A stretch of DNA of 64,000 nt from Salisaeta longa DSM 21114 (GTDB lineage Bacteria > Bacteroidota > Rhodothermia > Rhodothermales > Salinibacteraceae). Below the pieces are notes generated by a model that was not told where the DNA came from, made no database searches, and saw only the letters and a program-made list of their open reading frames with translations. Below, piece after piece: positions 46,740 through 56,326 of the stretch; within the stretch, counting starts at the first letter, position 1, and every line of letters begins with the position of its first letter. The stretch lies in assembly GCF_000419585.1 (NCBI RefSeq), contig NZ_ATTH01000001.1, positions 2,130,005-2,194,004 on the forward strand, read 5' to 3'. Made by a program: the position numbers and the translations under genes.

Positions 46740-46926
46740 CGTGCACGTGCGGCCGCGGCTACCGCATCGGTCAGCTTCGTATGTTGAACTGTGGTTGCTT
46801 CATCCATGTGTAATCATATGGAACTGCGCGTGAACACAGGCCTGGGCGTTGGGAAAGTAGTCCGTGCGGCCTACCTTGTCTCGTGTCCGTTGGCCCCTCT
46901 TTTTCATTGACCTGTGCCGCCTTCCG

Positions 46927-48222
46927 ATGATTGACCGCTATACCCGCCCTGAGATGGGCCGCCTGTGGAACGAACGCGCCAAATTTCAATCGTGGCTCGA
47001 CGTTGAGCTTGCCGCCTGCGCGGCCTGGAGCGAGATCGGCGCCATTCCGGAGGATGATGTGCGGGCCCTCTACGAGAATGCCGACTTCGACGTTGCGCGC
47101 ATCAAAGAAATCGAGCGCGCGACCAAGCACGACGTGGTGGCCTTTACGCGGGCCGTGAGCGAGACGCTGGGGCCAGAGCGCAAGTGGGTGCACTACGGCC
47201 TCACCTCCACCGATGTGGTGGACACGGCCTACATGGTGCGCCTCAAAAAGGCCAACGGCATGATTCGCACGCAGCTCGACGGCTTGATTGACGCCCTCGC
47301 CGCGAAGGCCCGCGCCCACAAGCACACGCTTACGATGGGCCGCACCCACGGCGTACATGCCGAGCCCACCACCTTTGGCCTGAAGATGGCCCGCTTCTAC
47401 GACGAGATGACGCGCCAGCGCGATCGCTTCGAACGAGCGGCCGAAGAGATGCGTGTGGGCAAACTCTCGGGCGCCGTAGGCACGTTTGCGCACATTCCGC
47501 CGGAGGTGGAGCGCATGACGTGCGAGCGCCTCGGCCTGAAGCCCGCCCCCATCTCCACCCAGGTACTCTCGCGCGACCGGCACGCGCACTACCTGAGCGT
47601 GCTCGCCGGCATTGGGGCCTCCCTCGAAAAGATGGCCGTCGAGGTACGCCACCTGCAACGCAGCGAGGTGCGCGAGGTCGAGGAGTCGTTTGGGAGCGGA
47701 CAAAAGGGCTCGTCGGCCATGCCGCACAAACGCAACCCCGTGGGCTCCGAGAACATCACCGGCTGCGCCCGGCTGCTGCGCGGCTACATGGTCTCGGAAA
47801 TGGAGAACGTGGCGCTGTGGCACGAGCGCGACATCAGCCACTCGTCCGTCGAGCGCGTGGTGCTGCCCGATGCCACCACCATCCTGCACTACGCCTTGCG
47901 CCGCTTCGCAGGCATCATCGAAAACCTTGTGGTGTACGAGGATACGATGCGCGACAACATGGAGCGCACCTACGGCCTCTACAACAGCCAGCGCCTCATG
48001 CTCAAGCTCATCGACAAGGGCCTGACCCGCGAGGAGGCCTACGACCGCGTGCAGCCGCTGGCCATGCAGGCCTGGGAAGAGCAGCGGCCGTTCGAAGACA
48101 TTGTGGCCGGGGCCGACACCATCACCGAATACCTCTCGGCCGAGGCCATCGAGGAGACGTTCGACCCGTCGTACCATGTGCGCAACGTCGATCTGCTCTT
48201 TGAGCGGGTGGGCCTTGCGTAA
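46927..48222 (+). CDS. purB: Adenylosuccinate lyase
   Basis: A 431-residue fumarase/aspartase-superfamily enzyme that removes fumarate from SAICAR and adenylosuccinate in purine synthesis. Visible are [55 protein letters not shown], and the signature loop [20 protein letters not shown] with the catalytic Ser. [20 protein letters not shown] follows. Full length; the ATG at 46927 matches the family start. It follows a terminator and precedes the GH15 gene by 59 bp on the same strand. Confidence 0.97.
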   Translation: MIDRYTRPEMGRLWNERAKFQSWLDVELAACAAWSEIGAIPEDDVRALYENADFDVARIKEIERATKHDVVAFTRAVSETLGPERKWVHYGLTSTDVVDTAYMVRLKKANGMIRTQLDGLIDALAAKARAHKHTLTMGRTHGVHAEPTTFGLKMARFYDEMTRQRDRFERAAEEMRVGKLSGAVGTFAHIPPEVERMTCERLGLKPAPISTQVLSRDRHAHYLSVLAGIGASLEKMAVEVRHLQRSEVREVEESFGSGQKGSSAMPHKRNPVGSENITGCARLLRGYMVSEMENVALWHERDISHSSVERVVLPDATTILHYALRRFAGIIENLVVYEDTMRDNMERTYGLYNSQRLMLKLIDKGLTREEAYDRVQPLAMQAWEEQRPFEDIVAGADTITEYLSAEAIEETFDPSYHVRNVDLLFERVGLA

Positions 48223-48281
48223 CACTACCGCTCCCGCGCCTACGTATCTACGCGAGTCCCTCCAACGACCATGCGCCCCGC

Positions 48282-50126
48282 ATGAGCTACCTTCCCATCG
48301 AAGACTACGGCCTCATCGGCAACATGCGCACCTCGGCGCTGGTGGGCCGCAACGGCTCTATCGACTGGCTGTGTTGGCCGCACGTCGACAGCCCGAGCGT
48401 GTTTGCGCGGATCTTGGACGACGACATCGGCGGCCACTTTCAGATTGCGCCCGACCCCGATCACGTCACCAAGCGGCAGGTGTACTGGCCCGACACCAAC
48501 GTGCTCATCACCCGCTTTTTGGCGGAGGGCGGTGTGGCGGAAGTGATCGACTACATGCCGGTGGGCCTCTCCGATGATCATCCGCAGCAGCGCGCGCTCA
48601 TCCGGCGGGTGGAAATGATTCGTGGCGCGCTGCCGCTGCGCGTGGTGTGCCAGCCTGCCTTCGATTATGCGCGGGCGTCGCACCGGGCCCGCGAGACGTC
48701 GGAGGGCGTCCTCTTTGCAAGCGACGACCTCACGCTGGAGCTCTCGGCCTCGGTGCCGCTCACAACCGATGATGGCGCTGCGCGCACCCGCCTAAACCTC
48801 CGCGCCGGCGAACGGGCCGCCTTCGTCTTGCGCGAGGCCAACGCCTCGCCCGCGCCCATCTCCTGCGAGGCCGAAGGCGCGCTCCTCGACCAAACGCTCA
48901 CCTACTGGCGCTCGTGGCTCAGCCAGTCGACCTACACCGGCCGCTGGCGCGAGCAGGTGCACCGGTCGGCACTGGCGCTCAAGCTGCTCACGTTCGAGCC
49001 CACCGGCGCCATCGTGGCCGCGCCCACCATGGGCCTGCCCGAAGCTGTGGGCGGCGTGCGCAACTGGGACTACCGCTACACCTGGCTCCGCGATGCCGCC
49101 TTTACGGTGTATGGCCTGCTGCGCATCGGCTTTACCGAAGAGGCGGCGGCCTTTATGGAATGGCTTGCCGATCGCTGCCGCGCGAGCGACGACGGCACGC
49201 TTAACATCCTGTATGATGTGCGCGGCGGCACCGACCTCACCGAAACCACCCTCGACCACCTGGACGGATACCGCGGCTCCTCGCCGGTGCGCCGGGGCAA
49301 CGCTGCCACCGATCAGCTGCAGCTCGACATCTACGGGGAGGTGATGGATGCTGTGTACCTGAGCAACAAGTACCATGCGCCCATTGCGTACGACTTCTGG
49401 ACCGACCTGCAGCAGGTGGTTTCGCAGGTGTGCGAGCGATGGGCCGAACCCGACGACGGCATCTGGGAGGTGCGCAGCGGCCGCGAGCAGTTTACGTACT
49501 CGAAGCTCATGTGCTGGGTGGCCCTCGACCGCGCGCTGCGGCTGGCCGATAAACGCTCCTTCCCGGCCGACCGCCAGCAGTGGCGCGACTGCCGCGATGC
49601 CATCTATCAATCCGTGATGGAGCAGGGGTGGAGCGAGGAGCGCCAGGCCTTTGTGCAGCACTTTGGCAGTCAAGCGCTCGATGCGTCGCTGCTCACCATG
49701 CCGCTCGTCTTCTTTATGGCCCCCAACGACCCGCGCATGACGCGCACCCTCGACGCGATGCTGCAGGACCCGTCCGATGGCGGGCTCGTGTCGGATAGCC
49801 TCGTGTACCGCTACGACCAGGCGCGCGTAGACGATGGCTTGCCGGGCGAAGAGGGCTCCTTTAACATGTGCACGTTCTGGATGGTGGAAGCGCTCGCCCG
49901 CGCCGGCCGCACCAACCCGAAGCGCCTCGACCGCGCACGCCTCATGTTCGAGAAGATGCTGGGCTACGCCAACCACCTCGGCCTGTTTGCCGAAGAAACG
50001 GGCGCACGCGGCGAAGCGCTCGGCAACTTTCCCCAAGGCTTTACCCACCTGGCCCTCATCAGTGCGGCCTTCAACCTCGACCGCACGCTCGAAGGACGCC
50101 TGTACGGCACGGGCCAAAGCGGATAG
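48282..50126 (+). CDS. GH15 family glucoamylase/trehalase-like enzyme
   Basis: The 614-residue cytoplasmic protein (no signal peptide) has an N-terminal beta-sandwich ([40 protein letters not shown]) and a C-terminal (alpha/alpha)6 barrel. The barrel includes [20 protein letters not shown], the catalytic-region [20 protein letters not shown], and [16 protein letters not shown] near the second catalytic Glu. GH15 members of this bacterial type hydrolyse trehalose or short alpha-glucans to glucose. Together with GH97 (15024) it would handle internal and external alpha-glucans. Trehalose is also a compatible solute, which would fit a salt-tolerant host (inference). Confidence 0.9.
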   Translation: MSYLPIEDYGLIGNMRTSALVGRNGSIDWLCWPHVDSPSVFARILDDDIGGHFQIAPDPDHVTKRQVYWPDTNVLITRFLAEGGVAEVIDYMPVGLSDDHPQQRALIRRVEMIRGALPLRVVCQPAFDYARASHRARETSEGVLFASDDLTLELSASVPLTTDDGAARTRLNLRAGERAAFVLREANASPAPISCEAEGALLDQTLTYWRSWLSQSTYTGRWREQVHRSALALKLLTFEPTGAIVAAPTMGLPEAVGGVRNWDYRYTWLRDAAFTVYGLLRIGFTEEAAAFMEWLADRCRASDDGTLNILYDVRGGTDLTETTLDHLDGYRGSSPVRRGNAATDQLQLDIYGEVMDAVYLSNKYHAPIAYDFWTDLQQVVSQVCERWAEPDDGIWEVRSGREQFTYSKLMCWVALDRALRLADKRSFPADRQQWRDCRDAIYQSVMEQGWSEERQAFVQHFGSQALDASLLTMPLVFFMAPNDPRMTRTLDAMLQDPSDGGLVSDSLVYRYDQARVDDGLPGEEGSFNMCTFWMVEALARAGRTNPKRLDRARLMFEKMLGYANHLGLFAEETGARGEALGNFPQGFTHLALISAAFNLDRTLEGRLYGTGQSG

Positions 50127-50130
50127 CCGC

Positions 50131-50868
50131 TTACGCCGTCGACGGCTGCTCGGCCTGTTCGCGGAGCTGCTCGGCCTGCGCGTGGCCCAGGTAGCGGTCC
50201 ATGGCCCAGTGCGCGGCGTAGATGATGGGCGTGATGCCGATGGCAATGACGAACTTGTAGCTGTAGTTGAAGAGCGTGATTGCCAGAATCTCTTGCACCG
50301 TGAGCTGCCCGGCAAACGCCACCGAAAGCACAATGAGCGTGTCGATGAATTGCGACCCGAAGGTGGAGCCGGTTGCGCGCAGCCACAAGTACTTCCCTTC
50401 CGTAAGGCCGCGCAGCCAGTGAAAGAGGGTGATGTCGGCCAGTTGGCCCAGCAGGTAGGCGGTGAGGCTGCCCACGATGATGCGCCCCGACGCGCCAAAC
50501 ACCGTATCGAAGGCCGCGTCGGGCACCGGCGAGGTCGTCGCCTCGGGCACGGCCATGGCCAGCTGTAGCAAGCCAAACTCAAACACGATCATCGCCATGC
50601 CCACGTACGTCACAAAGCGGATGCCCTTCTTCCCGTAGTACTCGTTGAGCACGTCCGTCACGATAAACGTAACCGGAAACGCGAGCACGCCGGCCGTCAT
50701 CGTCACCGACGTAAACGATTGCCCAAAGAGATGCAGCGTAAACGGCAGCTCGAATGCCGTAAAAAACTTGCTGGCGGTTGCCTCGGCAATGACGAGCGCC
50801 GTGATGAAGATGGCCGCACAGATCACGTAGAGTTTCTGCGGGCGCGTCAGTTCGTACGCGGTGCGCAT
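50131..50868 (-). CDS. yhhQ: Queuosine precursor transporter (YhhQ/VUT family)
   Basis: A 245-residue inner-membrane protein with about six helices. The COG1738 family signs are LYVICAAIFITALVIAEATA, the conserved FPVTFIVTDVLNEYYGKKG, RIIVGSLTAYLLGQLADITL, and LWLRATGSTFGSQFIDTLIV. Family members import queuine or preQ precursors for tRNA modification. The tail (QAEQLREQAEQPSTA) is polar. It converges with the GH15 gene, four bases between the stops. Confidence 0.88.
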   Translation of the reverse strand: MRTAYELTRPQKLYVICAAIFITALVIAEATASKFFTAFELPFTLHLFGQSFTSVTMTAGVLAFPVTFIVTDVLNEYYGKKGIRFVTYVGMAMIVFEFGLLQLAMAVPEATTSPVPDAAFDTVFGASGRIIVGSLTAYLLGQLADITLFHWLRGLTEGKYLWLRATGSTFGSQFIDTLIVLSVAFAGQLTVQEILAITLFNYSYKFVIAIGITPIIYAAHWAMDRYLGHAQAEQLREQAEQPSTA

Positions 50869-50959
50869 GGGCAGACGTGGGCATGAGCAACAAACACACC
50901 ACCGCTACAAGAGGCCCCATGCGCCGTTCCAGCGCGTCAACTTCGTTACGGCGCCTGGG

Positions 50960-52027
50960 TTACGACACGCCCACCGATTGCCGCGTCGAGGCCGCGGCCA
51001 GCGCAAACGAGAAGGTCGACCCCTCGCCCGGCGCGCTCTCCACATGCAGCGTCTGGTTGTGTGCCCCTAGGATGTGCTTCACGATGGCCAGCCCCAGGCC
51101 GGTGCCGCCCTGGTTGCGCGAGCGGCTTTTGTCGACCCGGTAGAAGCGCTCGGTCAGTCGCTCGATATGCTCCGGCGCAATGCCAATGCCGTCGTCCGCC
51201 ACGGCAAACCGCACCTGTTCCTCGGCCGCCTGCACCCGCACTGTCACGTGCCCGCCGCTTTCGGTGTACTTGATGGCGTTGTCGGTGAGATTGAGCACCA
51301 CCTGCCGGATGCGCTCGCGGTCGCCGTAGGCCACCAGCGGGTCGCCCGGCAGCGCGCTATGCAGCACGATGTCCTTCTGGTCGGCCTTCATTTCCAGCGA
51401 CTCCACCACTTCGCGCACCACCGCGTTGGCCTCGAAGGGCGCGGCCGACATCTCCAGCGCGCCCGTCTCGATGCGCGCGATGTCCGACAAGTCGCGGGCT
51501 AGATGGTCGAGGCGTTGCACGTTGCGCAGGATTTTCTCCAGGAACACGCGGTTGACGGTCGGGTCGTTGAGCGCGCCGTCGAGGAGCGTCTCGGTAAAGC
51601 CCTGCACGGTAAAGATGGGCGTTTTCAGCTCGTGCGACACGTTGCCGATAAACTCGCGGCGGTAGTGCTCCATCTGCTTCAACTCGCGGATGGTTTGCTG
51701 CATGCGCTGCCCGGTGCGATGCACCGACGCCAGCAGCCGACTCAGCTCATCGCCCGCGGGCGGCGGCGCGTCGTCGGCAAACGCTTCGAACCGCTGATCC
51801 CGCAGCGCGTGCAAGAGCGCATCGGCACGGGCCAGCCGGCGCGCCCACATCACGTGCGTAGCGCCGTACATGAGCCCGCCCGCGCCTACCACCAGCGCCA
51901 CCAGCGCCCCGGTGGATGCGTTCAGCAGCACGCCCGCAACCAGCGCGCCCGCCGCGGCTACAGCGGCCATCACGAGCCCCAGCCGCAACGGCGCCTGCGA
52001 CCCTTCTGCTTCCCTTTCGTGTTCCAT
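50960..52027 (-). CDS. PhoR-like sensor histidine kinase
   Basis: A 355-residue membrane kinase. Two adjacent N-terminal helices (LGLVMAAVAAAGALVAGVLL and ALVALVVGAGGLMYGATHVM) leave almost no periplasmic loop. A HAMP-like stretch follows, then the H-box FIGNVSHELKTPI, N-box VVLNLTDNAIKYTE, G1 FAVADDGIGIAPEHI, the F-box ERFYRVDKSRSRNQGGT and G2 GTGLGLAIVKHILGAHN. The closeness of the helices suggests it senses membrane state or a partner protein rather than a soluble ligand. No response regulator is adjacent in the window. The ATG at 52027 was chosen for the short polar start before the first helix. Confidence 0.9.
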   Translation of the reverse strand: MEHEREAEGSQAPLRLGLVMAAVAAAGALVAGVLLNASTGALVALVVGAGGLMYGATHVMWARRLARADALLHALRDQRFEAFADDAPPPAGDELSRLLASVHRTGQRMQQTIRELKQMEHYRREFIGNVSHELKTPIFTVQGFTETLLDGALNDPTVNRVFLEKILRNVQRLDHLARDLSDIARIETGALEMSAAPFEANAVVREVVESLEMKADQKDIVLHSALPGDPLVAYGDRERIRQVVLNLTDNAIKYTESGGHVTVRVQAAEEQVRFAVADDGIGIAPEHIERLTERFYRVDKSRSRNQGGTGLGLAIVKHILGAHNQTLHVESAPGEGSTFSFALAAASTRQSVGVS

Positions 52028-52288
52028 ACAGGTTCGTTGCCTTTTCGAAAACTGTGGGCGATGGCACCTTTGCACGCGCGCAGAGATCCCGCGGCCCGTG
52101 ATTATAACATAGGGCTAACGCATCGCTTCCGCAGCCCCGTACAACACGCCGCGGCCCGCCGCTTCGTTCAGGCCGCCGGGCTTGTCACGTTCGTGTAAGC
52201 GGGCCGCCGCCGCGGAACCTCTCCCTCCACTTACGGCAGTACATACCATCCTCTCCGCTGCCCCTCCAACCGCCAACGCCTCACGCTC

Positions 52289-54736
52289 ATGACCGAACCA
52301 CTTGCCGCCCACGCCCTCCGCCGCACCTGCGATGCCTCCGCGCTGGGCTTTGCTACGACTGACGACCTGTCGGCCGATGCTCCGTTCGTAGGCCATGAGC
52401 GCGCCATAGAGGCGCTCGAGTTCGGCATCGAAATCCCCAACGACGGGTACAACGTCTTTGCCCTAGGCCCCGGGGGCACCGGACGACGGCGCCTCGTGCA
52501 GCAGCAGGTGGCGGCCCATGCCAGCGACCGCTCCACGCCGCCCGACTGGTGCTACGTCAACAACTTTTCGGAGGAGCGCACGCCCCAACTGATGCAGCTG
52601 CCCACCGGCCGGGGCACCGCCTTGTGCGAGGACATGGAGCAGTTCATCGAGGACGTGAAGACGGCGCTGCTGGCCACCTTTGAAAGCGAAGATTACCAGA
52701 CGCGCCGCCAGGCGGTACAGGAAGAGGCGCAGGAGGAGCAAGAGGCTGCACTCGACGAACTGCAAGAGCGAGCCCGCGAAGAAAACATCGCCCTCATCCG
52801 CACGCCCAACGGTTTCGCCTTTGCGCCCATCAAAGACGGCGAGGTGGTTTCGCCCGAAGAAATCGACACGCTCGACGAAGAGCGCCGCGAAGCGCTCCAG
52901 GAAAAGATCGAGCAGTTCCAGGAGGAACTGCAGCAAATCTTGCGGAAAGTGCCCGAACGGCAGCGGGCCGCGCGCAAGCAAATTCAGCAATTGAACCGCG
53001 AGATGGCCGAGTTTGCGGTCAACGACCTGCTAGAAGAGCTGCAGGCCCGCTACGACGACTTGGAACAGGTGGTTGACTACCTGCAGGCGGTGCGCGCCGA
53101 CATCATTGAAAACGTGGAAGCGTTCGTGCGGGCCGCGCAAAGCGGCAGCAGCAGCCAAAACCAGGCCGCCATGCAGCAACAAAGCCAGCAGAGCAACGGC
53201 CTGCCCGGGGCGCTGTGGCGGCGCTACCGTGTAAACGTGCTCGTGGATAACAGCGACACGGAGGGCGCGCCGGTCATCTACGAGGACAATCCCAACTACC
53301 GCAACCTGGTGGGCGAGGTCGAGCAAATCGCACAGATGGGCGCCCTCGTCACCGACTTCAACCTGATCCAACCCGGCGCCCTCCATAAAGCCAACGGCGG
53401 CTACCTCATCATTGAAGCCCGCAAGCTGCTCACGCAGCCCTACGCCTGGGAAGGCCTGAAGCGCGCGCTGCAAAACAACGAAATCCAGATCGAGTCGCCC
53501 GGCGAGGCCCTGGGCCTCATTCGCACCGTCACCCTAGAGCCCGAAGCCGCCCCGCTCGACGTGAAAGTGGTGCTCGTGGGCGAACGGATGCTCTACTACC
53601 TCCTCAGCGCGTACGACCCCGATATGGAGGATCTGTTTAAGGTGATGGCCGACTTTGACGACAACATCGACCACACCGACGCGGCCCGCATGCAATACGC
53701 GCGGATGCTGGCCACGCTCGTTGACGAGCAGGACCTGCGCCCGCTCGACGCCTCGGCCGTGGCCCGCGTGGTGGAGCACAGCATGCGCTTGGTTGACGAC
53801 ACGAAGAAGCTCTCCACCCACCGCACCGCGCTGTGCGACCTGGTAACGGAAGCCAGCTACTGGGCCGGAAAAGACGCGGCCGACGTCGTCTCGCGCACCC
53901 ACGTGCAGCAGGCCCTTGACGCCCAAGAACGCCGGGCCGATCGCCTGCGCGAACGCGTGCAAGAATCCATTGCCCGCGACACGATCTACATCGACACCGA
54001 GGGCAGCGCCGTGGGGCAGGTAAACGGCCTCTCGGTGCTGCAGCAAGACGGCTTCGCGTTCGGAAAGCCCAACCGCATCACCGCCCGCGTGCGCCTGGGC
54101 AGCGGCGACATCGTAGACATCGAGCGCGAGACCGAGCTCGGCGGGCCGCTGCATGCCAAAGGCGTGCTCATCCTGTCCGGATTTTTGGAGGGGCGCTTTG
54201 CGCAAGAGCATCCGCTGTCGCTCAGCGCGAGCCTCGTGTTTGAGCAGTCGTACGGCGGCATCGACGGCGACAGCGCGTCCTCGGCCGAGCTCTACGCGCT
54301 GCTCTCCGCCATCGCCGACCTTCCCCTAAAGCAGTCGCTGGCCGTCACCGGCTCGGTCAACCAGCACGGCGTCATTCAACCCATTGGCGGGGTGAACGAA
54401 AAAATCGAAGAGTTCTACGACACCTGCCAGGCGGCGGGCCTCACCGGATCGCAGGGCGTCATCATTCCGCAGAGCAACGTGGAGCACCTGATGTTGCGCC
54501 CCGAGGTGGTCGCGGCCGCCGAGGCGGGCACGTTTCACATCTACCCGGTGCGCACCGTAGACGAAGGCATTGCGCTGCTCACGGGCCAACCGGCCGGCAC
54601 GCGCGCCGACGACGGCACGTATCCCGAGGGCACCGTGAACCGCGCCGTGGCCGATCGTCTCGCCGCCATGGCCGACCAGCGGCGTGCCTTTGCATCGCCT
54701 AACGGAACCGCCGACGAGGCTGCCTCTCATGAATGA
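52289..54736 (+). CDS. Lon-like AAA+ protease (LonB-type, AAA_32)
   Basis: The 815-residue protein is a putative ATP-dependent Lon-related protease. The N-terminal AAA_32-type region has a P-loop NVFALGPGGTGRRRLV in which Arg replaces the usual Lys. A long charged coiled-coil insert (about 110-280) follows. The C-terminal Lon peptidase domain has its Ser662 in DGDSASSAELYALL and Lys705 in PIGGVNEKIEEF, 43 residues apart as in Lon. Family members are cytoplasmic and act on damaged or regulatory proteins. Its stop overlaps the Usp gene by eight bases, so the two are coupled. Confidence 0.87.
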   Translation: MTEPLAAHALRRTCDASALGFATTDDLSADAPFVGHERAIEALEFGIEIPNDGYNVFALGPGGTGRRRLVQQQVAAHASDRSTPPDWCYVNNFSEERTPQLMQLPTGRGTALCEDMEQFIEDVKTALLATFESEDYQTRRQAVQEEAQEEQEAALDELQERAREENIALIRTPNGFAFAPIKDGEVVSPEEIDTLDEERREALQEKIEQFQEELQQILRKVPERQRAARKQIQQLNREMAEFAVNDLLEELQARYDDLEQVVDYLQAVRADIIENVEAFVRAAQSGSSSQNQAAMQQQSQQSNGLPGALWRRYRVNVLVDNSDTEGAPVIYEDNPNYRNLVGEVEQIAQMGALVTDFNLIQPGALHKANGGYLIIEARKLLTQPYAWEGLKRALQNNEIQIESPGEALGLIRTVTLEPEAAPLDVKVVLVGERMLYYLLSAYDPDMEDLFKVMADFDDNIDHTDAARMQYARMLATLVDEQDLRPLDASAVARVVEHSMRLVDDTKKLSTHRTALCDLVTEASYWAGKDAADVVSRTHVQQALDAQERRADRLRERVQESIARDTIYIDTEGSAVGQVNGLSVLQQDGFAFGKPNRITARVRLGSGDIVDIERETELGGPLHAKGVLILSGFLEGRFAQEHPLSLSASLVFEQSYGGIDGDSASSAELYALLSAIADLPLKQSLAVTGSVNQHGVIQPIGGVNEKIEEFYDTCQAAGLTGSQGVIIPQSNVEHLMLRPEVVAAAEAGTFHIYPVRTVDEGIALLTGQPAGTRADDGTYPEGTVNRAVADRLAAMADQRRAFASPNGTADEAASHE

Positions 54737-55601
54737 TTCCGACCACACGCTGCGCCGCATCCTCGTCGCCCTCGATGGCTCGCGGCCCAGCGAGGCCGCC
54801 CTCGATGTGGCCGCACAGTTTGCGGTGCTGTTCAACGCCTCACTGCACGGGGTTTTTGTGGAGGACGAGCAGCTGAAGCGGCTGGCGCGCCTGCCGTTTC
54901 ATCAGGAGGTGCGGCCGCTGCGGCGCACGGCGGTTCCGATGAGTGGCCCGCGGCTGCAACGGCAGCTGCGCGCCCAGGCCGAAGCCGCCCGACGCATGCT
55001 GGAGGACACCGCCCGCGCCCTGCGCATCGAGCATTCGTTTGCGGTGCGTAAGGGCCACGTGGTTGGGGAGCTGCTGGATGCCGCCGCGGACACCGACCTA
55101 GTGACCCTGGGCAAGACCAGCTCCGCACAGAGCAGCCGCCAGCGCCTGGGCCGCACCACCACGGCGCTGCTAGAGCGTGCGCCGGCTGCCGTCCTGATCC
55201 TGCGCGACCATGGCGACCACGCGCCCCCGGTGGTGACCTACTTTGACGGCAGCGCGGCGGCGCGGGCGGCGCTGCGCATGGCGGCGCGCCTGGCCCACCT
55301 CATGGGCCACGTGCCGCTCAAGGTGCTGCTGCCCCCCGGCGCCCCCGATGAAACCGCGACGCTGCGGGAGGCCGTGCATGACGTGTACGGCGAGCAGCGG
55401 CTTCTGCTGGATGTGCACGTCTTGTCGCGCCTCGAAGCCAGCCGGCTGCCGGCCGTGCTGCACCACGCGGGCGGCTTTGCCGTGCTGCCCGATACGCTGC
55501 CACAGCTCCGCAACCGCCAGCGCCAGCTGCTCTACGAATTGGATCGGCCCGTGCTTATCATGCGAGCCCCAACCTCAGCACCTGCTACCGACCCCTCATG
55601 A
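54729..55601 (+). CDS. Tandem universal stress protein (UspA)
   Basis: A 290-residue protein with two Usp domains. The first (about 9-155) begins LRRILVALDGSRPSEAALDV and has DLVTLGKTSSAQSSRQRLGR, TTTALLERAPAAVLILRDHG. The second (about 160-290) begins VVTYFDGSAAARAALRMAAR and is more divergent, without the ATP-binding glycine motif. The first also only partly keeps the G-x2-G-x9-G-S/T motif. Usp proteins respond to starvation and envelope stress. The ATG at 54729 lies within the end of the Lon-like gene, and its own stop overlaps crcB by four bases. Confidence 0.9.
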   Translation: MNDSDHTLRRILVALDGSRPSEAALDVAAQFAVLFNASLHGVFVEDEQLKRLARLPFHQEVRPLRRTAVPMSGPRLQRQLRAQAEAARRMLEDTARALRIEHSFAVRKGHVVGELLDAAADTDLVTLGKTSSAQSSRQRLGRTTTALLERAPAAVLILRDHGDHAPPVVTYFDGSAAARAALRMAARLAHLMGHVPLKVLLPPGAPDETATLREAVHDVYGEQRLLLDVHVLSRLEASRLPAVLHHAGGFAVLPDTLPQLRNRQRQLLYELDRPVLIMRAPTSAPATDPS

Positions 55602-55963
55602 CTGCTCTTTTGTGGATTGCCCTGGGCGGCGGCCTGGGCGCCCTGATGCGCCATGGGCTCGGACGCGCCGTGCACCGTGCGTTGCCCGAACAGTTTCCGT
55701 ACGGCACCCTTGCCGCCAACTTGTGCGGCTGCCTGCTCATCGGGCTGGCCTGGGGATGGCTGGAGCGCGTGCGGCTGCCGCCGCAGGTGGCGCCCTTTCT
55801 GCTCACGGGCGTCATTGGGGCGTTTACGACGTTCTCTACGTACAGCCTGGAAAGCATCCAGCTGATGCGCACCGGCCACTGGGCCGCCGGCCTCACCAAC
55901 ATTGCGGTGAGTAATGCCGCGGGCCTCGCGTTGGTCTTTCTGGGGCTGTGGATGGCCGAGTGA
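55598..55963 (+). CDS. crcB: Fluoride ion channel CrcB/Fluc
   Basis: A 121-residue four-helix protein of the Fluc family, which as a dual-topology dimer exports fluoride. Signature stretches are LGGGLGALMRHGLGRAVHRA, PYGTLAANLCGCLLIGLAWG and LTGVIGAFTTFSTYSLESIQ, the last with the pore phenylalanines and polar track. It starts at the ATGA shared with the end of the Usp gene. No fluoride riboswitch is recognisable ahead of this operon. Confidence 0.95.
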   Translation: MTALLWIALGGGLGALMRHGLGRAVHRALPEQFPYGTLAANLCGCLLIGLAWGWLERVRLPPQVAPFLLTGVIGAFTTFSTYSLESIQLMRTGHWAAGLTNIAVSNAAGLALVFLGLWMAE

Positions 55964-55970
55964 TGCCCAC

Positions 55971-56007
55971 AAAAAAGCGCCGACAGGCCTCATCGGCATG
56001 CCGGCGC
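55971..56007 (-). terminator. Possible terminator of the envelope operon
   Basis: GCGCCG (55977-55982) and CGGCGC (56002-56007) can pair; on the minus strand the hairpin is followed by six T. It lies about 320 bp past the OmpA-family stop, so it would imply a long 3' leader, unless it serves crcB from the other side, where there is no T-run. Confidence 0.5.
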
Positions 56008-56242
56008 GCAAGCCCCCCGGCTGGAACCTAGCGCGTCGCTTTTGGACGATGCGCACATGCTCCAGCCGGTTTCACCCCTTCGGTGAAGGTCGTATCGGTC
56101 GGTGGGCAACAAGCACCGGGGCACCTTTTGCCCGCCGACAATTGCAAGGATACCGCCCCATGCGTCGCCGGACTGCCTACAGACAGCGCATCTACGGCCG
56201 CCATTCTGACGCGCGCCGTACCGGTGGTTTGGCGCACGCGCC

Positions 56243-56262
56243 TGTCCACAGTTGTCCACAGT
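56243..56262. repeat. Tandem decamer TGTCCACAGT x2
   Basis: Two perfect head-to-tail copies of TGTCCACAGT. The core TGTCCACA differs by one base from the DnaA-box consensus TTATCCACA. Only two copies are present. Confidence 0.6.
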
Positions 56263-56326
56263 ATGCGCGTTGGTTCTGGATTGGGCCCGGTGCGACGCGC
56301 GATTGCGCGGCGCTTTCGCCAGGATC

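Larger units (their letters stand above)
55964..56326. other. Intergenic region with terminator and tandem decamer
   Basis: About 360 bp between the convergent crcB and OmpA-family genes. It contains a hairpin at 55971-56007, and TGTCCACAGT twice in a row (56243-56262), which resembles DnaA-box sequence. No convincing small gene is seen. Confidence 0.5.

Noticed and set aside
46771..48225. 484-codon minus-strand frame opposite purB
   Set aside because: Antisense shadow; purB is certain.
52028..52288. Fluoride riboswitch before the Lon-like/Usp/crcB operon
   Set aside because: A GGGCGATGGCACC stretch at about 52057 recalls the motif, but the rest of the conserved core is missing.
56010..56260. 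Small minus-strand gene of 89 codons between crcB and the OmpA gene
   Set aside because: Composition not protein-like, no recognisable start context, overlaps terminator and repeat features.
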